Shown here: positions 1-6,174 of the stretch, piece after piece
Layout of the letters: every line of letters starts with the position of its first letter
How positions within the stretch are numbered: the first letter of the stretch is position 1
Assembly: GCF_905207245.1 (NCBI RefSeq)
Contig: NZ_CAJLKP010000136.1
Location: 1 to 8,683 of the forward strand
Source of the DNA: an uncultured Bacteroides sp.
Lineage (GTDB): Bacteria; Bacteroidota; Bacteroidia; Bacteroidales; Bacteroidaceae
DNA: 8,683 nt
Direction: 5' to 3'
The notes under the pieces: generated by a model
Database searches by the model: none
Told to the model about the DNA's origin: nothing
Seen by the model: the letters and a program-made list of their open reading frames with translations, nothing else
Translations under genes and position numbers: made by a program

Positions 1-74
1 ACTGCCGCTGCCTGAAAGACATAGCCGAGATAGTGAACAGATTGGAAAGAGACGGAATGAAAATAAAAGGATAA
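1..74 (+). CDS. 3' end of an upstream tail gene, possibly tape measure protein (partial)
   Basis: Frame 3 is open from the window edge and ends at TAA 72-74, giving 23 residues (CRCLKDIAEIVNRLERDGMK, then IKG). The segment is charged and amphipathic, as expected for a helical C-terminus. Frame 1 is closed by a stop within the first 15 bases. Frame 2 is open but only leads into the next gene. The stop lies two bases before the ATG of the Dit-like gene, the same spacing seen at 2794-2799, which supports this being a real coupled upstream gene. Identification as tape measure is inferred only from position, since that gene normally precedes Dit. Too little is visible to show a family. Confidence 0.55.
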   Translation, partial: CRCLKDIAEIVNRLERDGMKIKG

Positions 75-80
75 TTATGG
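69..80 (+). promoter_or_regulatory. Coupled stop/start junction TAA-TT-ATG-G before the Dit-like gene
   Basis: The 10-mer ATAATTATGG spans the upstream stop (72-74) and the ATG at 77. An AAAAGGA tract (65-71) just upstream could act as a weak ribosome site. The same 10-mer occurs at 2793-2802. The tight spacing suggests reinitiation of the same ribosome. Confidence 0.45.
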
Positions 81-544
81 AAATACTTGAATCATTACTT
101 ACCATCAATGGTAAAGACATCTATAAGGAATATCGCGCCTTTCTGGCCGAAGACAAGTCCGGAGGACACGATAACTACAACGCCCTCCTGCAAGTGCCCG
201 CTATGAAAGCCTACACCGCAGTGACCTTCCGCGAGCAGAACGGCGAAAACCTGCCCGACTCCCTACCCGCCCCTCATTACGAGGCGCGCGACGTAACCCT
301 ACAGTTCGGCATCCTGGCAGACACCCCGGCAGAGTGGTACACCCACTACATCGCCTTCATCGACTTCCTAAAAAGCGGATGGCTGGTGTTTTCCCTGCCC
401 GAACTGGGCACCCAATACCGCATGTACTTCAAGAGCGCCGCCTCGCACGACATGTCCTCCCCGCTCACCGTAGAAGACAAAGTGTATGGCAAGATGAAAC
501 TGAAGTTCAGAGAACCGAACCCTTATCAGTCTATTGACCTTTAA
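77..544 (+). CDS. Distal tail (Dit-like) protein, 155 aa
   Basis: This is probably the adaptor that forms the ring between the tail tube and the tail-tip hub. The start ATG at 77 follows the upstream TAA by two bases. Residues 1-20 (MEILESLLTINGKDIYKEYR) begin like many Dit-like proteins, with a short strand and an 'xINGKDxY' turn. The middle and end carry the pattern usual for these small Bacteroides phage tail proteins: residues DVTLQFGILADTP, a Trp/Tyr-rich helix (AEWYTHYIAFIDFLKSG), a strand with YRMYFKSA, and the closing KMKLKFREPNP. No signal peptide, membrane segment or catalytic motif is visible. The call combines this resemblance with its place directly before the hub gene. At 155 aa it is shorter than full two-domain Dit proteins and would correspond to the ring-forming N-terminal domain only. 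The gene is clearly richer in GC than the fibre gene downstream. An unrelated small tail-completion protein is the main alternative. Confidence 0.6.
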   Translation: MEILESLLTINGKDIYKEYRAFLAEDKSGGHDNYNALLQVPAMKAYTAVTFREQNGENLPDSLPAPHYEARDVTLQFGILADTPAEWYTHYIAFIDFLKSGWLVFSLPELGTQYRMYFKSAASHDMSSPLTVEDKVYGKMKLKFREPNPYQSIDL

Positions 545-561
545 ACAGCAAATAAACGAGT

Positions 562-2796
562 ATGGAACTGAAAATATACAACCAGAACGGAAAGCTGAAA
601 CTGACCGTGAACACCGCCGCCTCATCAACCTGGAACACCGAGCTGATGGCAGAGAACGCCGTGTCCGCCAGCTTCACCCATCCCTTCTTTGTAGCGCTGG
701 ACGTTAATGACTACGTGATGCTGAATGACATAAAGTTCAGCATCAACAAGGAGTACAAACCCAAGCAGGTGTCTACACAAGAGTACAACTACACGGTCAA
801 GTTCTACGGCCCCGAGCACGATGCGGAGCGGGTGATGTTCCTCAACCTGACGGACGGGCAATATGAACTGCAATTCTACCTCGACGACAGTCCCGCGATG
901 CACCTCCAAAGGTGGATAGACAACATGAACCGTGTGTACGGCGAAAAGCGCTGGAGCATAGGAGACGTTCTAGACGCCCCGAAGAAAACCGTCGAATACA
1001 ACAACGCAACCTGCTGGGATGCCCTCTCGCTGATATCGGACGCATTCGAGGCGGAATGGTGGACGGACGGTTTCAAGATCAACCTTACACGTTGCGAACG
1101 TGGCGACCGGGTGGAACTGGGCTATATGCAGGGACTCACTTCGCTCACTCAATCAGAGAACAGCAGTGACGTGAAGTTCTTCACCCGCCTCTTCCCGCTG
1201 GGCAGCACCCGCAACATCGACCGCAACCGCTATGGCTTTTCCCGGCTGCAACTTCCGAACCGGGCCAAGTATGTGGACAGAAACACCCGGTATGGGCTTT
1301 ACGAATATGTGGAGGAGTCCGCCTTTGCAGATATCTACCCGCACTATCGCGGCACGGTCAACACAGTGCGCCAAGAGGAAAAGGTGGATGAAAACGATAA
1401 GAAGATCACAATCTACTATTTCGACGATATCGGTATGACATTCGACCCGAACGACTTCGAAATAGGCGGTCTGGCCAAGCATATAACCTTCCAGACAGGC
1501 GAGCTTGCCGGGCGGGAGTTTGAAGTGAAATACGATTCGAAGGCGATGGAGTGGGAAATCATCAACACTTATCCATCAGAAACAGAGCAGATACCGGGCA
1601 AAAACCTTATCCCCGCTTCCGGAGATGAATATATCCCCTGGAACTTCAGTCTGCCCACGGGGCTCGAGAAAGAAGCGGAAGTAGCATATGAAACTGCCGT
1701 CAACAGCTATCTGGAAAAGTACAGCGAGGACATGTCTAAATATGGAGGCGAAACGGACTACACCTATATCGACAAGAACAACATCCCGTTGCAATTAGGC
1801 CAAAACGTGCGTTTGCTGAGCGACAAGTTCTTTGACGAAGGGTTCAGTGACACACGAATCACCAAAGTTACGCGCAAGCTGGATAACCTAAGCATGGCCA
1901 CCATAGAATGTACCAACATGGTGGGCAAAGGATGGAAACGGACGGTGGATGCCAGTTTGGCCCAGTTGCAATATGTAATGTCTTCAGGCAGCAACCCTTC
2001 TTCCGGAAGCAGTTCTTCCACATCAATCGACATCTCGGACAAGTTAAAAAAGAACATCGTTATCAACTCCAATGATGTCGGCTATTTCAAGAAAAAGGAT
2101 GTCCTGCTTGCCGGCCAAACCTGGGAAACCATTTTCCGCAAGATGCTGTACAAGCCCATGGGTGGAGAGTTGAGCAGCAGTATATCCACTTCCGACAGTG
2201 TGGAATATGGCACAAAGAAAGGACGCATCACCTACACCGCCACCCGCAACGGACAAGGCGAGATGACCAAAGCTTTCTATGATGAGAATGAAGATAAAAA
2301 GCTGGTCTTCTCAGCAGAGAGTCAGGGCATTCAGACAGCCGTACTGACCCTGTCGGGCACCTATACCCAACGAGAAACGCATAGAGCCACAGTGGTGTAT
2401 GCCTCCAGCGATATACTTCCCGAAAAGACATTGAATGACACTATCACTGTAAATGTATATCGAAGATGGTTTGCAGGGGTGGTAGATTCGGAACCTACGA
2501 CATCGGCACAGGTGAGGGCGCTGGGGAGCAGCGGACTGTATACAGGAGCGAAAGAATACGAGTTTAATGTTGGAATATGGACGACAATGGTGATATGCAT
2601 ACCTTCGGACAACATGGATACTGTGATAAAAGAAGGGGTACCAGGAAATTATCTGGAAAGTTCAGGAGTATACAAAGGCATGAAGCAGATAAAGGTTGCA
2701 GGAGCCAACAATAGTACAGAGATAATTTATAGTATGTACATATTCATGGTGGATACAGTGAGTGATGAAGCTAAATTTAAATTTAAAACAATATAA
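562..2796 (+). CDS. Tail hub / tail-associated (Tal, gp27-like) protein with C-terminal add-on module, 744 aa
   Basis: This is likely the hub that closes the tail tube and anchors the fibre. The ATG at 562 follows the Dit-like stop by 17 bases. Residues 1-470 look like a gp27/Tal hub: an N-terminal beta region with YNYTVKFYGPEHDAERVMF, a CWDALSLISDAFEAEWW helix near 151-167, the run FFTRLFPLGSTRNI near 206-219, then YGFSRLQLP, and a closing beta segment (IPLQLGQNVRLL near 408-419, then TRITKVTRKLDNLSMATIEC). A Ser/Gly-rich linker (about 474-488) separates this from a C-terminal region of about 245 residues. That region contains AGQTWETIFRKMLYKP (about 517-532), beta-rich repeats and YRRWFAGVV (633-641), features that recur as an appended module in gut phage tail proteins. 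No peptidase or lysozyme catalytic motif is apparent. The last 100 bases are strikingly AT-rich compared with the start of the gene, hinting that the add-on module was exchanged. The hub assignment rests on gene order and motif resemblance. Confidence 0.65.
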   Translation: MELKIYNQNGKLKLTVNTAASSTWNTELMAENAVSASFTHPFFVALDVNDYVMLNDIKFSINKEYKPKQVSTQEYNYTVKFYGPEHDAERVMFLNLTDGQYELQFYLDDSPAMHLQRWIDNMNRVYGEKRWSIGDVLDAPKKTVEYNNATCWDALSLISDAFEAEWWTDGFKINLTRCERGDRVELGYMQGLTSLTQSENSSDVKFFTRLFPLGSTRNIDRNRYGFSRLQLPNRAKYVDRNTRYGLYEYVEESAFADIYPHYRGTVNTVRQEEKVDENDKKITIYYFDDIGMTFDPNDFEIGGLAKHITFQTGELAGREFEVKYDSKAMEWEIINTYPSETEQIPGKNLIPASGDEYIPWNFSLPTGLEKEAEVAYETAVNSYLEKYSEDMSKYGGETDYTYIDKNNIPLQLGQNVRLLSDKFFDEGFSDTRITKVTRKLDNLSMATIECTNMVGKGWKRTVDASLAQLQYVMSSGSNPSSGSSSSTSIDISDKLKKNIVINSNDVGYFKKKDVLLAGQTWETIFRKMLYKPMGGELSSSISTSDSVEYGTKKGRITYTATRNGQGEMTKAFYDENEDKKLVFSAESQGIQTAVLTLSGTYTQRETHRATVVYASSDILPEKTLNDTITVNVYRRWFAGVVDSEPTTSAQVRALGSSGLYTGAKEYEFNVGIWTTMVICIPSDNMDTVIKEGVPGNYLESSGVYKGMKQIKVAGANNSTEIIYSMYIFMVDTVSDEAKFKFKTI

Positions 2797-2802
2797 TTAT
2801 GG
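2773..2802 (+). promoter_or_regulatory. AT-rich coupled junction before the fibre gene
   Basis: A palindromic AT tract (AAATTTAAATTT, 2773-2784) lies in the last codons of the hub gene, followed by ATAATTATGG, which contains the hub stop and the fibre ATG. There is no Shine-Dalgarno sequence. AT-rich unstructured leaders are the usual start signal in Bacteroidales. Whether the tract has any further role cannot be told. Confidence 0.4.
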
Positions 2803-5651
2803 CAAACGTTGATATTCAAGGAAGTTCATTCGACTTAAGTTATAGAAGGACCACTTACCAACCTCTTGACAGTTCATCTGTATTCAATACTTACAATGAC
2901 GCCAGTGTATATGCACTCAACAACAGTAAGGAGAAAGCTTACGTACCCTATGCCGGGCAAATCATCTCTGTACTGGAGAACAATGCCATATACAAGCTGA
3001 TACCGGCCAAAGATGTAGAAGAGATAGAAGAGAGAAAAGGAAAACCGCACTTCGAGCTGGCTCTTATTGGCAGCAAAAATGATAATGACGACCGCTACGT
3101 ACGCAAAGATATAGCCGAAACAATCCAGAAGCTGATGACCTTTATCGAGGGCATCAACGTAAAAGGAATGGCGACACTGGCTGAAATCACCCTGCTGAAA
3201 GACCTCCTATCTCAAAACTTCTCTGTCGGTTCCACAGGGTTTGGCATCTATCGGGACGAAGTCGGAAACTACCATCTTGATATTGACTTCGTAAACATTC
3301 GCCGAAAGCTAACAGCCGACGAGATACAGGTGCAACGCTCCTATTATGTGGGCGGCAAGCAGTGGGTAACTCCAGGTGCGGGAATCGTCTGCACATCAGT
3401 GGAAGATACCGGGTCTGTATACCGATGCCATTTCAAGACGACAGACGCGGACGGACGTGAAGTGAAGTGTTTATTCCAAGCAGACGACCGGGCTATTTGT
3501 GAAACGTTCAATCTCGACAAAAAGCCCGGAGGTACTTTAGGCAACCATTACTACTGGAGACTCGTGGTAGGCGTAGGAACGGATTATATCGATTTGAGCA
3601 AGTCCGATTGTGACGCCGGCAGTGATGCTCCACTGGCAGGTGATGAGATTGTACATCTGGGCAACAAGTCTGACAGAAGTAGACAGGGAGCCATCTGTAG
3701 TGATGCCATAACTACCGGAGGGCCTTATATACGGGTATACAAAGGGATTAGTGATTACCATCTACCGCAGCCCAATATCGACTTGAATCCGGAAGAAAGT
3801 ATCATCAAAGCGAGATTCATCTCCATAGCAACAGGCAAGGATATTGACACACAACTCAATGAATTGCAAGGTAACCTTGATATCATTAAAGGGCAAACGG
3901 ACAAGGAATATACGATGTGGTTCTATGACTACGCCCCTACATTATCCAATATTCCGGCATCAGAATGGACTACCAATACATTGAAAGTAATGCACGAGCA
4001 GGACATGTTCTACAACCGGGAATCCGGACTGGCTTACCGGTTTGAAAAATCAGGGAACACGTGGGCATGGAACAACATCACCGACCTGCAGACAATCAAA
4101 GCCCTGGAGGATGCAGCCAGGGCACAGGATACAGCCGACGGGAAGCGCCGGACATTCGTTGCACAGCCTACGGACTCGCAGGCTTATGATGTTGGCGATA
4201 TATGGGTTAATGCCACCTACCCTTCTTCCGCTCCATTTATTTATAAAGATGACACTCTTGTCTGCAAGACAGCAAAGGCCAAGGGAGCAATATTCAGCAT
4301 TTCCCATTGGCAACCATCATCGAGTGCAACAACTTCCTATCTCGAAAACCTGGGCGACCAGATTCTGGCCGGTGCTACAAGTTCAAAAGAAGGAATTGCA
4401 GCAGTAAAGAAACTCGCTGAGGAAGGTATAGTCGAAGCCAAAGAAATGGCTAATGATGCAATTGACAGCATAAACAGTGCTGTAACAGATATAAAGGAAT
4501 TCTCGAAACAGTTAGGCAATTTATCAGATAAAGTGAATGGTGTTGACGACACTCTTGTAGAGCATACAACAGCCATTCAGGCCACAAAAGACTCAATTGC
4601 TTTGTTGGCACAAGGTAAAGAAAAAGATGAAAATGGTAATATAGTAAATATAAATAAAAGTGGCTTAGTAACTACTGCCTACTTTAATAGCTTATTCTCA
4701 GAACGAGTTGAGTTTGACGAAAATGGTCATATCACCAACACAACCGCTGCCGGCTTTATCACTGCCGCCGACTTCTCTACACAGTACGCGCAGATGGAAA
4801 AGGAAGACGGGCTTATCAAACGCTCAGAAATAAGTACGTTTATCACAAGGAATGTAGATGGAAGTTTCACGAGCACTGCACTTATAGATGCTGATAAAAT
4901 CCTGTTTAACGGCCATATTGTGGCAAATGGTACCTTCATAGTAGGTGAAGATGGCAATTTAACTCTGAATAAGATTACCGTCAATAATGTGACCGCCAAT
5001 GATATGATCGCCAATAATCTAATCGCTAACAGTGGAACTTTTAATGGGTCAATAAATGCTTCCAATGGATATATCGGTGCGTTTAAGATTAATGGATATG
5101 GACTTGTCAACGTCGATGAAAATCCTTTGGCATGTATACAGATTGAGAAAAACGGGGGAAAGTTCTTCAGAGTCAACGACTCTGAAGACTCAATGTGCTC
5201 CATTCGCGGAGACAGCATTACGGCACTTAGCATAAGCGCTTATGGTGATAATTCTGTGGGACTTGATATTATAGCTCAAGCAGGGGTTAACTCCTACGCT
5301 ATCAATTCATATGGAGATGTTAGTTTCATCACAAGGCAAACAGAAAGTGCTTTTATTCAAGGAGTGCGCGTCAGCACCCGTATCATAACTACATCAGGAA
5401 ACATTCATACGAATGACGACTTCTTGCGTTTTACTAGCCATGAAAATCTTACATTGACGATGCCTTCTCCTTCATCTTGTCCCGGGAAGGTATATTACCT
5501 CAAGCAGACAGCTGGTAGCGTAACTTTCACCAATGGTCCTTTTATAAGTCCTAATGGCTGGGAAACAAAAGATACATATACGCTTTCGGGGACATATTCC
5601 ATGATGCTTATATCCGATGGCAGTAGTTGGTTTTTCTTTTATTGCGGATAG
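2799..5651 (+). CDS. Multidomain tail fibre / tail-tip receptor-binding protein, 950 aa
   Basis: This is probably the fibre projecting from the hub. The ATG at 2799 lies two bases after the hub stop. Visible parts, in order: an N-terminal region (1-120) likely used for attachment; a beta-rich module (about 135-325) with YYVGGKQWVTPGAG, HYYWRLVVGVGTDYIDLS and GDEIVHLGN (281-289); a module at about 371-505 with WFYDYAPTLSNIPASEWTTN and DVGDIWVNATY (464-474), a combination typical of Bacteroides phage fibres; a helical, coiled-coil-like stretch (about 514-608); a 30-residue duplication starting at residues 610 and 640; a five-residue Asn ladder (724-749) suggesting a trimeric beta-helix shaft; YIGAFKINGYGL (758-769), a frequent fibre motif; and a compact beta C-terminus (about 880-950) with CPGKVYYLK and MMLISDGSSWFF ending FYCG. 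The C-terminus is the most likely receptor-contacting tip. Codon use becomes AT-rich from about base 4600 onward. No C-type-lectin variable region or self-cleaving chaperone motif was seen. Function is inferred from architecture and position. Confidence 0.7.
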   Translation: MANVDIQGSSFDLSYRRTTYQPLDSSSVFNTYNDASVYALNNSKEKAYVPYAGQIISVLENNAIYKLIPAKDVEEIEERKGKPHFELALIGSKNDNDDRYVRKDIAETIQKLMTFIEGINVKGMATLAEITLLKDLLSQNFSVGSTGFGIYRDEVGNYHLDIDFVNIRRKLTADEIQVQRSYYVGGKQWVTPGAGIVCTSVEDTGSVYRCHFKTTDADGREVKCLFQADDRAICETFNLDKKPGGTLGNHYYWRLVVGVGTDYIDLSKSDCDAGSDAPLAGDEIVHLGNKSDRSRQGAICSDAITTGGPYIRVYKGISDYHLPQPNIDLNPEESIIKARFISIATGKDIDTQLNELQGNLDIIKGQTDKEYTMWFYDYAPTLSNIPASEWTTNTLKVMHEQDMFYNRESGLAYRFEKSGNTWAWNNITDLQTIKALEDAARAQDTADGKRRTFVAQPTDSQAYDVGDIWVNATYPSSAPFIYKDDTLVCKTAKAKGAIFSISHWQPSSSATTSYLENLGDQILAGATSSKEGIAAVKKLAEEGIVEAKEMANDAIDSINSAVTDIKEFSKQLGNLSDKVNGVDDTLVEHTTAIQATKDSIALLAQGKEKDENGNIVNINKSGLVTTAYFNSLFSERVEFDENGHITNTTAAGFITAADFSTQYAQMEKEDGLIKRSEISTFITRNVDGSFTSTALIDADKILFNGHIVANGTFIVGEDGNLTLNKITVNNVTANDMIANNLIANSGTFNGSINASNGYIGAFKINGYGLVNVDENPLACIQIEKNGGKFFRVNDSEDSMCSIRGDSITALSISAYGDNSVGLDIIAQAGVNSYAINSYGDVSFITRQTESAFIQGVRVSTRIITTSGNIHTNDDFLRFTSHENLTLTMPSPSSCPGKVYYLKQTAGSVTFTNGPFISPNGWETKDTYTLSGTYSMMLISDGSSWFFFYCG
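4626..4793 (+). repeat. 30-residue tandem duplication inside the fibre protein
   Basis: Residues 610-635 (DENGNIVNINKSGLVTTAYF, then NSLFSE) and 640-665 (DENGHITNTTAAGFITAADF, then STQYAQ) align without gaps at an exact 30-residue offset. Ten of 26 positions are identical: the DENG start plus matched I, N, G, T, A and F. Four residues (RVEF) separate the copies. At DNA level the copies have diverged strongly: the first uses A/T-ending codons and the second G/C-ending codons, so the duplication is old or the copies have different histories. Such units are common in phage fibre shafts. Confidence 0.7.
4956..5045 (+). repeat. Five-residue (15-nt) Asn-ladder repeat in fibre shaft
   Basis: Asparagine occurs at residues 724, 729, 734, 739, 744 and 749, exactly every five residues, in units NLTLN, KITVN, NVTAN, DMIAN, NLIAN and SGTFN. 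Hydrophobic residues fall at fixed places between them. This recalls pentapeptide-repeat or trimeric beta-helix shafts, but the register is not the canonical A(D/N)LxX pattern. It lies just before the YIGAFKINGYGL fibre motif. Confidence 0.7.
5164..5188. repeat. Perfect 11-bp inverted repeat with 3-nt loop inside the fibre gene
   Basis: TCTTCAGAGTC, loop AAC, then GACTCTGAAGA form a perfect 11-bp dyad. It encodes part of the sequence FFRVNDSED. No run of T follows on either side, so it is not a typical intrinsic terminator. It could be an mRNA hairpin, a protein binding site, or chance. Confidence 0.8.
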
Positions 5652-5673
5652 TTTAATTATAATTTATAAGAAT

Positions 5674-5949
5674 ATGAAAATCAATTTTAGACAAATCGAA
5701 ACGCAAACTTCCTTCGGAGGTGGTAAACAGCTTTTCGATGCTGCCGAAACAATCGGCAATGAAATGATGTACAACGGCAGTATTCTTCTGGATATTGGAT
5801 TTGAAGAGCTTGCAAAGGAAATCTATTATTCTAAAGATGAAGTGGAAATCCCGGAACGCTACTGTAAGGCTCTTGAACTTGTCGTGAAGAACTCGCGTCT
5901 TATCGCCGCCGTGAAGCGTGAAATAATAAATCAGCTAAACAGCAAATAA
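5674..5949 (+). CDS. Small conserved-looking phage protein of unknown function, 91 aa
   Basis: The family is not recognised. The chosen start is ATG 5674, 22 bases after the fibre stop in an AT-rich leader (TTATAATTTATAAG). A longer in-frame start at 5617 would overlap the fibre gene by 35 bases and would add a hydrophobic stretch that only reflects the fibre sequence in another frame. The protein starts MKINFRQIETQTSFGGGKQL and continues with YNGSILLDIGFEELAKEIYY. It is soluble, with mixed short strands at the N-terminus and amphipathic helices in the C-terminal half (ELVVKNSRLIAAVKREIINQ). No signal peptide, membrane segment or catalytic motif is seen. It ends one base before the next small gene, so the two are probably translated together. 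A role as assembly factor or small tail-tip component is possible from position, but nothing in the sequence shows it. Confidence 0.75.
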   Translation: MKINFRQIETQTSFGGGKQLFDAAETIGNEMMYNGSILLDIGFEELAKEIYYSKDEVEIPERYCKALELVVKNSRLIAAVKREIINQLNSK

Positions 5950-5950
5950 G

Positions 5951-6169
5951 ATGGGATACATCAAATTCATATTGAGCACCCGTAAAACGAACGCTGATGG
6001 CAACGCCACCTATGCCCGAATCAGCCGTATCGAATCGGATATGGCTGATACAAGCATGCTCGAGACGAATTTAATAATGCATGCGCTTGCGGCCCGCGGG
6101 GGAAAAGTAATTGAAACGCTTGAGTTCATTTTGGACTCGAGCAGATTGGACAACGAAATATTAGGATAA
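5951..6169 (+). CDS. Small phage protein of unknown function, 72 aa
   Basis: The family is not recognised. The ATG at 5951 is separated from the previous stop by one base, and the stop is five bases before the start of the giant protein, so it sits in a tightly packed transcript. The sequence begins MGYIKFILSTRKTNADGNAT, a short basic beta segment, and is followed by a helical region (MADTSMLETNLIMHALAARG) and an acidic end. No membrane segment or enzyme motif is visible. It may work with the 91-aa protein or with the large protein downstream; this is inference from spacing alone. Confidence 0.7.
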   Translation: MGYIKFILSTRKTNADGNATYARISRIESDMADTSMLETNLIMHALAARGGKVIETLEFILDSSRLDNEILG

Positions 6170-6174
6170 ACTGT

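Noticed and set aside
334..537. 67-aa + strand overlapping frame in the Dit-like gene, considered as a frameshift product
   Set aside because: It is Arg/His/Pro-rich out-of-frame sequence with no slippery site noticed; it is a shadow of the real gene.
5164..5188. Intrinsic terminator reading of the fibre hairpin
   Set aside because: No T-run follows the stem and it lies in the middle of a long coding region.
4727..5233. 168-aa minus-strand open frame with a hydrophobic, membrane-like stretch
   Set aside because: It lies entirely inside the fibre gene. Its Ile/Leu-rich part is the antisense reading of the Asn-rich (AAT) ladder, so the hydrophobic look is an artefact.
5400..5651. Possible diversity-generating retroelement variable region at the fibre C-terminus
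   Set aside because: No C-type-lectin pattern, no near-identical template repeat and no reverse transcriptase were seen in the window.
5617..5673. Upstream in-frame start for the 91-aa gene giving a 110-aa protein with a hydrophobic N-terminus
   Set aside because: It overlaps the end of the fibre gene by 35 bases. The extra residues come from reading the fibre's own codons out of frame, and ATG 5674 has an AT-rich leader that fits the host.
5651..5673. Possible promoter in the AT-rich gap before the 91-aa gene
   Set aside because: No Bacteroidales TTTG / TAnnTTTG pair at proper spacing was found; the gap fits a translation leader only.
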